DNA of 64,000 nt from Lactococcus allomyrinae (GCF_003627095.1 NZ_CP032627.1:1426001-1490000); one strand, 5' to 3'. Counted from the first letter of the stretch, positions 42,894-53,097 are shown. The notes: a model not told the origin generated them from the letters alone. Program-made: numbers and translations.

Positions 42894-44777
42894 TTACCAG
42901 ATTTTAACACGATTTTCAGGAGCTCGATACATTTTATCTTCAGGTTTGATATCGAACGCTTCATAAAATTCTTCAAGATTTGTTGGCGGAATATTTGCAC
43001 GAAGTTTCGCTGGAGCGTGGACATCCATACTAAGTAACATTTGTTGAAATTCAAGGCTTGCTTTCATACGCCAAATGGCCGCCCATTGACTGAAAAATGA
43101 GACTAAGTCAACATCAGATTCATTTTTAGCTGCCGTCAGTGCCGCCGTAATCCCACCTTGGTCTGCAATATTCTCTGATACAATAAGTTTGCCGTTGGCT
43201 GGTCCTGCTTCCGTTTCTACTCCTTCAAAAAGTGCAATCATTTCTTCTTGTTTCTTTTCAAATGCAGAGTAATCTTCTTCCAGCCACCATTTGTTCAGAT
43301 TACCATATTTATCAAACTGGGCTCCATTATTATCAAAAGCGTGTGAAATTTCGTGAGCAATCACTGCGCCAATTCCACCATAATTTTGTGATGAAGATTG
43401 TTCAAGTGAATAGAATGGTGCTTGTAAAATCGCGGCTGGGAAAACGATAGTGTTGCTGTCTGGGCTGTAGTAAGCATTGACCATATGAGCTGGCATATGC
43501 CAGAGTGTTTTGTCAACCTCTTCAGCGAATTTCTCATAATGACGAGCCGTCAAAATTTCATCAAATTTGACCGCATCTTCGTACAAGCTTCCATCAGTCA
43601 CTTTGAGCTTTTTATAAATTTCTGGAAGTTTGTCAGGAAAACCGATAAAAGGCGTAATTGCATCAAGCTTTTCAATTGCTTTTTCAGCAGTCGCTTGGCT
43701 AAGCCAAGTGTTGGCACGCAAGCGTTCTTGATAAACTTTTATCATCGCTGAAACCATACGTTTCACGTCTTCTTTTGCAGTTTCACCAAAATATTTTTTA
43801 CCATAGAAAATCCCAATCACTTGACTAAAATAACTTTCCGTCAAGTCAAGTTGATGTTTCTCTTGACTGCGTGGTTCTTTAACATTTGACAAAAAGCGAT
43901 TGTAAGCAGAACCCAGAATACGCAAGTCTTCTGTCAAAAATGATGTTGCTTTACGAGCAGTTTTCGTCAGCATCCACGCTTTGATAAGTTGCCAATTTTC
44001 TTCATTGACAAGTAGATTAAAGTGATCATAAAACCGATTTTCAAAGACAATAATTTTCTCTGGTCGTGTCCCCACCAGATTTTCGATAAATGGTTCAAAA
44101 TCAACTGTTGAGAGACCATTTACAAAGTTGTCAGTACTGACAGGATTGTATAATTCAGCATATTTTGCCCATTCTTCAGAAGTATTAGCTGATGGCACTA
44201 AAAGTGCATCAAATTTGACCGCGTCAGAAGCAATACGTTCTGCATTTTCAATGCCAAATGCCACCAAAATTTCAGCCGAATTTTTCGCCCAAAAGTCTAG
44301 TAATTCATCCTTTCTTGGATGTTCGTCCGCATAGTAAGTCGTGTCAGGCAAAATCAAGCCAGGTCCCGTGAAGCCAAGCGCATGATGCACAGCATCTTTC
44401 ATGTCAGGCTCTACACCAAAAGAAAAAGGCAAAGGAGCTTGTGAATGAAAAACCAAATCTGTCAGTGCTGACAGAAAGTCTTTAAAGTCTGTCAGCCGCA
44501 AAACCTTGTCCAACTCAGCTTTTACAGCCGTGAAATCCGCTTGATTGCGGCGTTCCCAATTTCCCGCTTTATTGTAAAACTTGATTGTTTCTAACAGCTC
44601 GGCGTTGTCCACTGGCAAATTTACTGACAGATTTTTCAAATCTTCTGTCAAATTTTTTTCATTTTGCAAAACCAACTCATCAAAAGCTGAGATACGTGGC
44701 TTATCAGCTGGAATTTCGGCTTGTTCCAACCACTCCGCATTCACCGCTGCAAACAAATCATCTTGAACTCTGACCAT
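42894..44777 (-). CDS. pepO: Neutral endopeptidase PepO
   Basis: A 627-aa M13-family zinc metallopeptidase that cleaves oligopeptides, cytoplasmic in lactococci (no signal peptide). The zinc site is VIAHEISHAFDNNGAQFD with the third ligand in LIVSENIADQGG; NAYYSPDSNTIVFPAAILQ is the substrate-binding block. Start at ATG 44777 with TGGAG upstream. In L. lactis pepO follows the opp genes; here it stands alone with an ATL gene. In-frame repeat copies (NPVSTDN at 44128-44144, FLSALTD at 44459-44474) sit in variable regions. Confidence 0.93.
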   Translation of the reverse strand: MVRVQDDLFAAVNAEWLEQAEIPADKPRISAFDELVLQNEKNLTEDLKNLSVNLPVDNAELLETIKFYNKAGNWERRNQADFTAVKAELDKVLRLTDFKDFLSALTDLVFHSQAPLPFSFGVEPDMKDAVHHALGFTGPGLILPDTTYYADEHPRKDELLDFWAKNSAEILVAFGIENAERIASDAVKFDALLVPSANTSEEWAKYAELYNPVSTDNFVNGLSTVDFEPFIENLVGTRPEKIIVFENRFYDHFNLLVNEENWQLIKAWMLTKTARKATSFLTEDLRILGSAYNRFLSNVKEPRSQEKHQLDLTESYFSQVIGIFYGKKYFGETAKEDVKRMVSAMIKVYQERLRANTWLSQATAEKAIEKLDAITPFIGFPDKLPEIYKKLKVTDGSLYEDAVKFDEILTARHYEKFAEEVDKTLWHMPAHMVNAYYSPDSNTIVFPAAILQAPFYSLEQSSSQNYGGIGAVIAHEISHAFDNNGAQFDKYGNLNKWWLEEDYSAFEKKQEEMIALFEGVETEAGPANGKLIVSENIADQGGITAALTAAKNESDVDLVSFFSQWAAIWRMKASLEFQQMLLSMDVHAPAKLRANIPPTNLEEFYEAFDIKPEDKMYRAPENRVKIW

Positions 44778-44809
44778 AATTTTCTCCATTTTCTTGAATT
44801 TTCCATACA

Positions 44810-44815
44810 ATTATA
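44810..44815 (-). promoter_or_regulatory. Possible -10 of pepO
   Basis: TATAAT on the minus strand directly after the flippase terminator, about 33 nt from the pepO start; no clear -35 because that region is the terminator palindrome. Confidence 0.45.
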
Positions 44816-44819
44816 TCAC

Positions 44820-44852
44820 AAAAAATTTCTGTCAGTATACTGACAGAAATTT
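44820..44852 (-). terminator. Terminator of the flippase gene with a 30-bp palindrome
   Basis: Positions 44823-44852 form a perfect palindrome centred on CTGTCAGTATACTGACAG; a T6 run follows on the minus strand. Same architecture as the rpoBC terminator. Confidence 0.82.
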
Positions 44853-44889
44853 ATTTTAAAAAAGTATTTTATTAGACTGACAGAATCTC

Positions 44890-46563
44890 TTAAAGATGTA
44901 ATTTTCTCCGTAAACTTGTACCACGCACTCCAAACCATTTTTCTAACAACCCTAGTTTTGCAGCAAACCAAAGATAAGTATAAAAACCCGCGCCTCCTGC
45001 GATAACAGCGATTACCGCCGAGCCCGCGCGTCCTGGCACTTTACCAAAAATAAAACCTAAAACAATTTCAACCGCGATAACGACAACAGCCATAAATGCA
45101 GTCAATAAAGCCGCACCTTGAGCACCACGAATTGTATTTTTGATTGAAAAACGAGTAATCTGATGAAGTTTTCTGATAAAAAGTGAGACACCAAGCAAGA
45201 AAGATAAAGTTGTGGCTAAAAGAGGTCCATAACTATGAAAAATCAAAATCATCGGCACTTGCAAAACAACTTTTGCAATCAAAGTAATGATGAAAAATTT
45301 CATCGCCATACGTTTATGATCCATCACCGTAAGTGGAGGATAAACAAGCATATAAAGTCCCAACAAGAAACTTTGCAAAATAGCAAAAACAAACAAACTA
45401 CTTTGTAAACTTGACGGCACCTGATAAAAAATCGTATAAATCGGTTTAGTTAAAAGCGCCATTCCAACAACTGCAGGAAGCATAAAGCCAACATAAAGTT
45501 GAAAATTATAACCCACCAAAACAGCAAGCTCACGCCGATTTCCCTGCACATAATGTTCAGTAATCAACGGGTCAGAAACAGAGCCTAAAGTTAGTGCCAC
45601 ACCAAGCAAGACCATCGTCAACTTATCCGTATTCGCTGAAAAGTAACTCATCAATGCCAGTAATTCATTATGACTATAATTTGTTACCCAAGGCATCATA
45701 TTCATAAATGTCGAGTTATCAATAATCTTGAAAATCTGAATTGCCGAGCCAATCACAATAAACGGAATCGCTGTATGCATTGTCGTTTTCAAAACTTCAA
45801 GTGCATTTATCTTAGATTTTGCAGGTCCTGGATGCAAGAGCCTAGTCAAATTACCAGAACGTTGTAAATAAAAGAGAAGCACAGCATAAGACCCCAACAT
45901 CCCAACAAAGGCTGCTGTTGTTGACTGAGTCACAGCATTTTGCCAATCATGCGATCCGAGTTTCATGATGGCAAAAGTTGTTGCAAGCATCCAAACGATA
46001 CGGACCACTTGCTCCAAAAGTTGGCTCATTGCATAAGCCTTAACTTGATTCAATCCTTGAAAATATCCCCTAATCACTGACATTGACGGGAAGATTAAAA
46101 CAGCAAGTGCAAGACTCTTCATCACTGGAATCAAATCTGCGCTATCTTTACCTCCAACCAAAGTAGAGAGTGGACCTGAGAGAAAGAACATCAATCCTGC
46201 TGCAACAATCCCTAAAATAGCCATCACACCCAACATCTGGCGAACAAGACGATAAGCCATATTAGGATCATCCAAAGTATTATACCTTGCAACTTCACGC
46301 GCCACTGCCGCTGGAATCCCTACTGTTGAAATAAGCAAGAAAAGTGCATAAATATTATAACCCATGCTATAAAGAGAGTTCGCCTCATTCCCGAAACGGC
46401 CCATCCATGCATACCACGGAATAATATAAACAACACCCAAAACCTTACCAATCATATCTGCACCAGTACGCCATGCAGTTCCAGAGAGCATTTGGTCTTT
46501 CGATTTTGTCGCCGTTTTTATCGGCTTACTATCTGTATCCATTGTTTGTCCTGAATTTTCCAT
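44890..46563 (-). CDS. MurJ/YtgP-type lipid II flippase (polysaccharide export family)
   Basis: A 557-aa MOP-superfamily protein with about 14 helices, preceded by a polar N-terminal tail (about 1-25). STVGIPAAVAREVARYNTL and MSVIRGYFQGLNQVKAYAMSQ are typical of the SpoVB/YtgP group; the streptococcal YtgP can act as MurJ, flipping lipid II outward. Divergence from murE supports a peptidoglycan role. The ATG lacks a Shine-Dalgarno and lies 6 nt from a -10 box, so the mRNA is probably leaderless. Confidence 0.85.
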   Translation of the reverse strand: MENSGQTMDTDSKPIKTATKSKDQMLSGTAWRTGADMIGKVLGVVYIIPWYAWMGRFGNEANSLYSMGYNIYALFLLISTVGIPAAVAREVARYNTLDDPNMAYRLVRQMLGVMAILGIVAAGLMFFLSGPLSTLVGGKDSADLIPVMKSLALAVLIFPSMSVIRGYFQGLNQVKAYAMSQLLEQVVRIVWMLATTFAIMKLGSHDWQNAVTQSTTAAFVGMLGSYAVLLFYLQRSGNLTRLLHPGPAKSKINALEVLKTTMHTAIPFIVIGSAIQIFKIIDNSTFMNMMPWVTNYSHNELLALMSYFSANTDKLTMVLLGVALTLGSVSDPLITEHYVQGNRRELAVLVGYNFQLYVGFMLPAVVGMALLTKPIYTIFYQVPSSLQSSLFVFAILQSFLLGLYMLVYPPLTVMDHKRMAMKFFIITLIAKVVLQVPMILIFHSYGPLLATTLSFLLGVSLFIRKLHQITRFSIKNTIRGAQGAALLTAFMAVVVIAVEIVLGFIFGKVPGRAGSAVIAVIAGGAGFYTYLWFAAKLGLLEKWFGVRGTSLRRKLHL

Positions 46564-46569
46564 TATTCC

Positions 46570-46605
46570 ATTTTACCCTAAGTTACCAGTTTTGACAACT
46601 TAGGG
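46570..46605 (-). promoter_or_regulatory. Flippase promoter overlapped by an inverted repeat
   Basis: TTGTCA, 17 nt, TAAAAT on the minus strand. The spacer and -35 are covered by a 9-bp inverted repeat CCCTAAGTT/AACTTAGGG (46576-46584 and 46597-46605), an operator-like arrangement. The -10 ends 6 nt before the ATG. Confidence 0.7.
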
Positions 46606-46667
46606 ACCAAATCAATCAATTCCACTTTAAAATTCCACAAATATAAATAATCAGTCACTTATTTTTC

Positions 46668-46676
46668 TGCTATAAT
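46668..46676 (+). promoter_or_regulatory. Extended -10 of murE
   Basis: TGC-TATAAT, with AGTTCT (6 nt) and then the ATG at 46683. Predicts a leaderless transcript. Confidence 0.7.
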
Positions 46677-46682
46677 AGTTCT

Positions 46683-48134
46683 ATGATTACTTTAACACAA
46701 GTTTTAGAAATACTGAAAAAAGATGCAAATTTCCGTGAAATCTCTGCTGAAAATGAATATTATTATAATTGGAATCAAGAAGTCACTTTTGACACTTTAG
46801 CTTATGATAGCCGCAAAGTCAATGAACATACACTTTTCTTTGCCAAAGGTTTGAACTTCAAAAAAGATTATCTGCTTGACTTAAATGCAGCTTTCTACAT
46901 CTCAGAATTTGACTATGAAGTCGCACTCCCGGCTATCATTGTCACTGATGTCAAACGTGCCATGAGTTTAATCGCACAGGCTTTTTATGACTATCCACAA
47001 AACAAACTAAAGACACTCGCATTAACTGGCACAAAAGGGAAAACCACTTCCGCTTATTTTGCCAAATTCATCCTTGATGAGATGAACGGTGGAAAAACTG
47101 CCCTCCTATCTACCGCCGAAACCACCCTTGACGGAAAAAACTTCTTCAAATCAGAATTAACAACTCCTGAAAGTCTTGATTTACTAGAGATGATGGCGAA
47201 AGCCGTTGAAAATTCCATGACTCACTTGGTCATGGAAGTCAGCTCGCAAGCCTATAAAACAGAGCGGGTTTACGGCTTAACCTTTGATGTTGGTGTCTTT
47301 CTCAACATCTCACCCGACCACATCGGCCCAGTCGAACACCCAACCTTAGAAGACTATTTTTACTGCAAACGCCAACTGCTACATCACTCACGCTACTTTG
47401 TCGCAAATGCTGAAATGAATCACTTTGGTATCATCAAAGAAGAACTCCTTGCCCTCGAACTCCCATATGCCTTTTACGGAAAAGATACAGAAAATAGAAT
47501 CCTCGAATCTGCAGGTTTACATTTTGAAACGACTGGTAGCGTAGCAGGAAGCTTTGACATTCGTCTTCTAGGACGATTCAATCAAGAAAATGCTTTAGCA
47601 ACCGCCCTAGCAACACGCGCACTTGGCGCTTCAACCAGCCAGATTAAAGTCGGTCTTGCCAAAGCCACCGTCCCTGGACGCATGGAATTATTCACAGCCA
47701 AAAACGGTGCACACATCTACGTGGATTATGCGCACAATGGCATTTCACTTGAAAATCTTGTCCAAGTCGTCGAAAGCCATCACACAGGCAAACTCCTCCT
47801 AATCCTCGGCGCTACTGGAAATAAAGGCGAAAATCGGCGTCATGATTTTGGAGAAGTGATTGAAAATCACAAACGCCTCGAAGTCATCTTGACCACAGAC
47901 GACTCCAACCACGAAGACCCAAAAGCCATCGCCAATACAATCGCCAGTCATGTCCAAAGACCCCTTGATTACATCGCCGACCGTGAAATCGCCATAAAAA
48001 CCGCCATCTCACGCACTTCAAGCCCAGCTGATGCCGTCATTATCGCAGGCAAAGGGACGGATCATTACCAACTCCTCAATGGCAAGCGCAAACCTTATAT
48101 CGGAGATGCCGAAGCTGCTCAAAAATACATCTAA
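46683..48134 (+). CDS. murE: UDP-MurNAc-tripeptide synthetase MurE (L-lysine type)
   Basis: A 483-aa Mur ligase adding the third amino acid to the peptidoglycan stem peptide. The ATP loop is [27 protein letters not shown] is the central motif, and [17 protein letters not shown] occupies the position of the DNPR motif found in meso-diaminopimelate enzymes, consistent with lysine. No Shine-Dalgarno precedes the ATG. It reads away from the flippase gene, so two peptidoglycan genes share one divergent promoter region. Confidence 0.92.
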   Translation: MITLTQVLEILKKDANFREISAENEYYYNWNQEVTFDTLAYDSRKVNEHTLFFAKGLNFKKDYLLDLNAAFYISEFDYEVALPAIIVTDVKRAMSLIAQAFYDYPQNKLKTLALTGTKGKTTSAYFAKFILDEMNGGKTALLSTAETTLDGKNFFKSELTTPESLDLLEMMAKAVENSMTHLVMEVSSQAYKTERVYGLTFDVGVFLNISPDHIGPVEHPTLEDYFYCKRQLLHHSRYFVANAEMNHFGIIKEELLALELPYAFYGKDTENRILESAGLHFETTGSVAGSFDIRLLGRFNQENALATALATRALGASTSQIKVGLAKATVPGRMELFTAKNGAHIYVDYAHNGISLENLVQVVESHHTGKLLLILGATGNKGENRRHDFGEVIENHKRLEVILTTDDSNHEDPKAIANTIASHVQRPLDYIADREIAIKTAISRTSSPADAVIIAGKGTDHYQLLNGKRKPYIGDAEAAQKYI

Positions 48135-48236
48135 TCTACAAAACTTACAAAGTGATAAGCTCCTGCTTATTGCTTTTTTATTGCAAAATGAAACACCTTT
48201 CTGACAAAAAAAACAGCCGACCTTCGATTTTTTATG

Positions 48237-48242
48237 TATAAT
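48237..48242 (+). promoter_or_regulatory. -10 box of the MFS gene
   Basis: TATAAT preceded by TG; AAATCC (6 nt) separates it from the ATG at 48249. No clear -35. Confidence 0.6.
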
Positions 48243-48248
48243 AAATCC

Positions 48249-49436
48249 ATGACCTCAAAAGCAAAATTTCTCCTCGCAGTCGCCATGCTTTTTTCAGCGG
48301 GAAATAGTGTCGCCTCTACCTTTATCAACGTCTTTCTCATGCGCTCCACTCACAACAGCATCGACCTCGTCATCTGGCAGAGCATTCTCAACTATCTCAT
48401 TCTTCTGATTGCTTTTGTTAGCGGCACACGGCTGCTATCAAAACTTTCGATTACCAAGATATTTCGCCTAGGGATTATTGCACAGGCGCTTTATTACGTG
48501 ATTATCCTCATCATGCGGAACAATCTCCTCCCTTTCATTGTCCCTTTGGGCATTTTTTCAGGGTTGGGTCAAGGGCTCTACTGGTTTTCGCTTAATCTCC
48601 TAATCGGCGATATCGTTACCGAAGACAATCAAGCCAAGTTTTTCAGCTACCAGCAGATGATGGGCTTTATCTTTGGTATCGTCGTTCCTGCGCTATCAGG
48701 ATTTCTGATTGTTCGTATGGGTGGTCTCTCAGGCTACTACGTCCTCTTTGCTATTTCTATTTTTCTCTTTTTATTTGGTATTTTCCTCATCAAAAACATT
48801 TCAGGTTTTAAGACTGAAAAGAAAATGAATATCTTAGGTGTACTCAAACTACGAGGCAATCGTTACTGGGATTCCAATGCAATTTTGAGCTTTTCGATGG
48901 GATTCAAAGGTGTCTTGAATAGTCTCATCTTTGTCCTCTTTGCCTATCTTATTTTCAAAAACGAAAGTACGATGGGAAACCTCGGTTCATTTCAAGCGAT
49001 TTTAAGTGCAATCAGTTCACTGATCTTTGCACGCCTTTTTCAAAAAAGCCATACACGTATGATGTATTTCATCACTTGTAGCCTAAGTTTTCTAACTTTC
49101 GTGTTCCTTGCACTTTTTGCCAATCCCATCATGATGATTACGGGCTACGTCATATTTGGTATCATCCAAAGTTGGGGAAGTGCTATTGCTAACGCAATGA
49201 ACTATAGACTCTCAACCCGTGGCGGAAACGGTTTTTCTCAACGTGAGTATATTGTTGCTAGTGAATTTCCTATTGCCCTTGGACGTGTCTTAGGATTGCT
49301 CCTTGCCCTACTACTGACTCAGATTCTACCATCGGCGTTAACCGCTTATCGCTTTCTTTTTATCGCAACGGGTCTCATGTGGATGCTTGAGTTTATCATC
49401 ATTGATTACAAGGTCAAGTGGCTAAAAAACGACTAA
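48249..49436 (+). CDS. MFS transporter
   Basis: A 395-aa major facilitator with 12 helices; the loop 2-3 region reads SGTRLLSKLSITKIF and helix 4 LGIFSGLGQGLYWFSLNLL, resembling the YxiO/multidrug-like group of lactic acid bacteria. Substrate unknown. I start at ATG 48249 (MTSKAKFLLAVAMLF) because an ATG at 48234 would lie on or before the -10 box. No ribosome site, so probably leaderless. Confidence 0.8.
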   Translation: MTSKAKFLLAVAMLFSAGNSVASTFINVFLMRSTHNSIDLVIWQSILNYLILLIAFVSGTRLLSKLSITKIFRLGIIAQALYYVIILIMRNNLLPFIVPLGIFSGLGQGLYWFSLNLLIGDIVTEDNQAKFFSYQQMMGFIFGIVVPALSGFLIVRMGGLSGYYVLFAISIFLFLFGIFLIKNISGFKTEKKMNILGVLKLRGNRYWDSNAILSFSMGFKGVLNSLIFVLFAYLIFKNESTMGNLGSFQAILSAISSLIFARLFQKSHTRMMYFITCSLSFLTFVFLALFANPIMMITGYVIFGIIQSWGSAIANAMNYRLSTRGGNGFSQREYIVASEFPIALGRVLGLLLALLLTQILPSALTAYRFLFIATGLMWMLEFIIIDYKVKWLKND

Positions 49437-49465
49437 AAAGAGAGAAGAATCTTCTCTCTTTTTTA
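49434..49465. terminator. Bidirectional terminator between the MFS and LPXTG genes
   Basis: The stem AGAGAGAAG/CTTCTCTCT is followed by T6 on the plus strand and T5 on the minus strand, serving both converging genes. Confidence 0.88.
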
Positions 49466-49467
49466 GT

Positions 49468-52400
49468 TTATTTACCTGAATTACGACGTTTTTTAAGCCA
49501 TGCAGTCAAACCACTAAGTCCAAGTAAAGCCGCACCGAACAGGCCTGCTGTTGATGCCATCTCACCAGTTGAAGGAAGATTTTTACCTGTTCCAGTATCA
49601 ACATTATCACCACCAGTTACGATAGTATCATCGCCATTAGTAGTTTCATCATCGACCTCATTATCTCCAGTATCTCCTGATAGTTCATCAGCAGTTACAG
49701 CAACTGTCATTGTGCCATTACCAGGTAACTGACTTGTTGAAGCGCGAGTTGGAGTTATCTCAGCTTCATCTGGACCGAAGTAGAACGCTACATCAAGCCC
49801 CTCATGAGCTGTGTCTAAAGCTAAGAGTTCTTCTGTATCAAACTCAAGTGCAGGATTTTCTACTTCTTCAAGCATCCTAGGAGTCTCTCCGTTCCCCGCA
49901 AACCGTGATACAGGAGTAGTAATGTCAACTGCTTGAATCACACGAGTCACAGAGTCAGCTAAAGTTTCATCAATCGTTTCCTCATCAATATCTGTAAGAG
50001 CTAGTGTCGGATCGTTAGAGACTGCGAAATGTCGGAGGTCATCGGACATAGCAAGTCTACCACCGTCTGTATCAATGATTGTTACAGCATTTTCCATATT
50101 GATATATTTCGATTCTTTCTCACCTTCAATTTTAACTTCAAAGACCGCATTATATACTCCCTCTTCACCATCGAAAAACGGAACTGTGACATTGATAATC
50201 TCAGCATTCAAGTCTGTGTAACCTTTCATCGCTATAGGTGTCGCAGTTGCAAACACATCATTCTTCCAATCTGCATCTACTGCTTCATCAAGGCTCATTG
50301 CAACGCGCTCTGCATCAACATCACTGAACATTGACGAATTAATCGTGACTTTCGCTTGTTCAGTTATAACTTTAGACCCTGTTTCTTCACTGTCGGAATC
50401 CGCAAAGACTGTATAACTAACCGTTACGTCAAACTGCTCATCAAGTTGGAGTTCTTCTATACTAAATCCTGCTGGAAGTTCTAGTTCAAAGTCTCCAGTT
50501 GCTTCATGCTCTTCCCATCCTCCCACTTCTTCTGTGTCGTAGTATTTACGTTCAACTTGAGGTTGGATGAGTTCTAAAAGTTGTGCTTTAAAGTCTGTGT
50601 CATTATCAGCAACTTCATTCTGATTAATATCTACCTCTTCCTCTGTTAAAGTCAATCTATAATCATAGCCTGAAACTGTAACTGGAATGTGACCATCCAC
50701 ATCACTTTCAGCGAAGTTTGTAATTCCAAAAGTTTGTATCAGCGCATCCTGATTCAAACGATAACCAATATTGTAGATTCCCCCAAAGAAACGGTTAGTA
50801 TTCATAAACATCTCTAAATCATCGCCATCCAACTCAATCACTGCAAGCAAATCGTCTCCTTCGATTTCCTTTACCTCCCCATCGGCATCAACGATAAAGA
50901 GTCTAAAATCAGAGCTGTTAATGATCATCTCAATTACTTCTTGCTCATCCAACTCCGACAAGTCATCATGAGATATTGCTGTTGGGTTAAAGCTGATGAT
51001 AGCAGCAGTCCCATCTTCACCTACTGGGATGACTTGCTGAATAGTATCTTCAGAGTCATCAGTTGTTGTTGCAAATTCAAGGGTACGGAAAATTGTAGTG
51101 GTCTTTATTAGACCATTGTAGCTGAAAGTTACTTCATAGTCCGTGCGTGTTACGCCTGAACCGCTATCCTCTGTCACTTGCCCTTCTCCAACTCTAACTT
51201 CGACATCAGCTTCAGATATTCCACTAACGACAAGTCCTGCCGCTTCTTTTAGGGCACTATCATCACTAGAAATATTATCGAACGCTTCCGCTGTCATAGG
51301 AACTAATTCCTCTGAACTAATATCAACGATTGCTATCTCGATTTCTAACTCACCAGCGGCTGCGTGTGAAGCCGTCAAGGCATCCGTCATAAAGCTACGG
51401 TCAACATCATACAGAAGATTATCATTTCCATTAAGAATAGAAACCTTAACCTTTCCATCTTCGATATCGGAGGTATCAACATTCAAACTTCCTTTATCAC
51501 GCACTGCATACTCCTCTTTACCACCAACTTGGTCAATACCAAAACGCTCCCACTCTGGTACAAAGTCTGCGTTAAAACTGATTCCTGTATTACCTGCTGG
51601 CTTTAGCTCTGCCCACTCACCATAAACATTGGCACGCTTTAAAATCAATGCTTCAAGGTCTTCATTATCCAGTTGTAGTTCTTCTGGTGTTAGCACAACT
51701 GAATTATTTGTTCCATTAAGACGGAAAACAGAAGTCCATGATTGGTCCCAATCTCCCCAGTTTTCTTGATGACGTTGATCTCCAAGTGTTTCCCATTCTT
51801 GCAAAGGACTCACTGGCCATTCTGCTACGATACGCACTGGGATGGCCTTTACAGCACCACCGACACTAAAAGTTACGTCTATTACTTCTCCAACAGTATG
51901 CGGCCCTGCTGTCCACCCCTCTGCTTCAAACTCCACATCGGTCAGCGCAACTGTTTCGTCATCTGCACCTGTAAACTGAAGACGTGCCATATCCGCAATC
52001 TGCGCAGTCGTCAATGTCGATGCTTCTGCTGGTGTTACACCAAGTCCAGGATTTTGAATCCAGTCTTGAGTAATTTCGCCGACAGAAACTGCAACTTCAA
52101 CCATCGCAGGTGCTGCCTGTAAGTTTTCTCTTTCTGGGTGAGCAAGAAAATCATTCGTTGTGTCCCACAGCATCACGTCATTATTGCCATTAACAAGTCG
52201 GATTGTTGCGATACCTTTTGTTTCGATATCAGATGTGTCAACGACAACTTTCGCATTTTCACGGTTATCCACAGATGAACCTACTCCAATATCTACCCAA
52301 GATGGATTCCAGTTTTCATCATTCGGTCCAACGCCCGCCCATGTATTTGCTCCCTGCGCTGTAAGCCCTGATTTTTCAAAAATAAGTGCTTTTAATGCCG

Positions 52401-52896
52401 CATCATCACTGAGCTGTCCAGGAGTAATATTGATAGTTGTTGGCTGCTCACCTGCAAATCTATAAATTGTACCCCAACCTTGACTTGGAAGTGGGTTCAT
52501 CGGATTGTCTGTACTAATCATGCGCCATTTTTGTGTAGGACTACCTTCGCGAGAAAAAAGTTCAAACTCTGTCGCAGTCGCAGTATCCTCAACTAAGAAA
52601 TCCGTACTCACACTAGGTAAAACCAGATCACCCGCAGTGTTTTCTTCTACGGTCGGGGTTTCTGAAACAACTTCTTCCACAGATTCGTCAGCAGGAAGTT
52701 CAACATCCTCTGGAAACTCCGTTTCGGGAACTTCTACAACTTGCTCAGTGTTGATTTCTGCTTCATTTGTTGTAATAGTATCAGCAACAGCATTCATTGC
52801 TGGTGCAAGTGGACTTACCAGTAATGAGGTCGTCGCAGCGGTTGCTGCAAATTTACGGAAAATAGCTTTTTTGTTTCTGCGTTGTTTGTTTGACAT
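49468..52896 (-). CDS. Large LPXTG-anchored surface protein
   Basis: A 1142-aa cell-wall protein. A signal peptide (about 1-44, with FAATAATTSLLVSPLAPAM then NAVADT) is followed by an acidic linker, a duplicated module and beta-rich domains, and it ends LPSTGEMASTAG, a hydrophobic helix and KKRRNSGK, a sortase A signal. The module around 115-260 recurs around 375-535: compare VVDTSDIETKGIATIRLVNG with NVDTSDIEDGKVKVSILNG. A divergent third copy may start near 650. I see no cysteine. Likely an adhesin or surface-layer-like protein; ligand unknown. Start ATG 52896 has GAAAGGAAG upstream. Confidence 0.85.
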   Translation of the reverse strand: MSNKQRRNKKAIFRKFAATAATTSLLVSPLAPAMNAVADTITTNEAEINTEQVVEVPETEFPEDVELPADESVEEVVSETPTVEENTAGDLVLPSVSTDFLVEDTATATEFELFSREGSPTQKWRMISTDNPMNPLPSQGWGTIYRFAGEQPTTINITPGQLSDDAALKALIFEKSGLTAQGANTWAGVGPNDENWNPSWVDIGVGSSVDNRENAKVVVDTSDIETKGIATIRLVNGNNDVMLWDTTNDFLAHPERENLQAAPAMVEVAVSVGEITQDWIQNPGLGVTPAEASTLTTAQIADMARLQFTGADDETVALTDVEFEAEGWTAGPHTVGEVIDVTFSVGGAVKAIPVRIVAEWPVSPLQEWETLGDQRHQENWGDWDQSWTSVFRLNGTNNSVVLTPEELQLDNEDLEALILKRANVYGEWAELKPAGNTGISFNADFVPEWERFGIDQVGGKEEYAVRDKGSLNVDTSDIEDGKVKVSILNGNDNLLYDVDRSFMTDALTASHAAAGELEIEIAIVDISSEELVPMTAEAFDNISSDDSALKEAAGLVVSGISEADVEVRVGEGQVTEDSGSGVTRTDYEVTFSYNGLIKTTTIFRTLEFATTTDDSEDTIQQVIPVGEDGTAAIISFNPTAISHDDLSELDEQEVIEMIINSSDFRLFIVDADGEVKEIEGDDLLAVIELDGDDLEMFMNTNRFFGGIYNIGYRLNQDALIQTFGITNFAESDVDGHIPVTVSGYDYRLTLTEEEVDINQNEVADNDTDFKAQLLELIQPQVERKYYDTEEVGGWEEHEATGDFELELPAGFSIEELQLDEQFDVTVSYTVFADSDSEETGSKVITEQAKVTINSSMFSDVDAERVAMSLDEAVDADWKNDVFATATPIAMKGYTDLNAEIINVTVPFFDGEEGVYNAVFEVKIEGEKESKYINMENAVTIIDTDGGRLAMSDDLRHFAVSNDPTLALTDIDEETIDETLADSVTRVIQAVDITTPVSRFAGNGETPRMLEEVENPALEFDTEELLALDTAHEGLDVAFYFGPDEAEITPTRASTSQLPGNGTMTVAVTADELSGDTGDNEVDDETTNGDDTIVTGGDNVDTGTGKNLPSTGEMASTAGLFGAALLGLSGLTAWLKKRRNSGK

Positions 52897-52965
52897 AAGT
52901 CTTCCTTTCAAAATATGAGAATTGTTTAATTATAGTTTATTTTTTCTCATTTATTTATAATGTAA

Positions 52966-52995
52966 ATTATAACAAAATTAAAAAAAAAAAAAAAA
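52966..52995 (-). promoter_or_regulatory. LPXTG promoter with a 16-bp homopolymer
   Basis: TGT-TATAAT (extended -10) on the minus strand at 52966-52974; the run of 16 T (A at 52980-52995 on the plus strand) covers the spacer and the -35 position. Confidence 0.55.
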
Positions 52996-53091
52996 CGATA
53001 TGATTTTAGCCATTATATAGCTAATTTATTGACTTTGAGTTTCTCATTTTTTATTTATTTTTATTAAAGTGATTTTTTTATTTTTTTTACG

Positions 53092-53097
53092 TATAAT
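53092..53097 (+). promoter_or_regulatory. -10 box of recQ
   Basis: TATAAT ends 3 nt before the first ATG (53101) and 9 nt before the second (53107), so the leader is nearly absent. The -35 is poor. Confidence 0.55.

Noticed and set aside
51143-51625. Ser/Thr/Pro-rich plus-strand open frame opposite the LPXTG gene
   Set aside because: Shadow of the acidic adhesin; composition follows from the antisense of D/E/V-rich codons.
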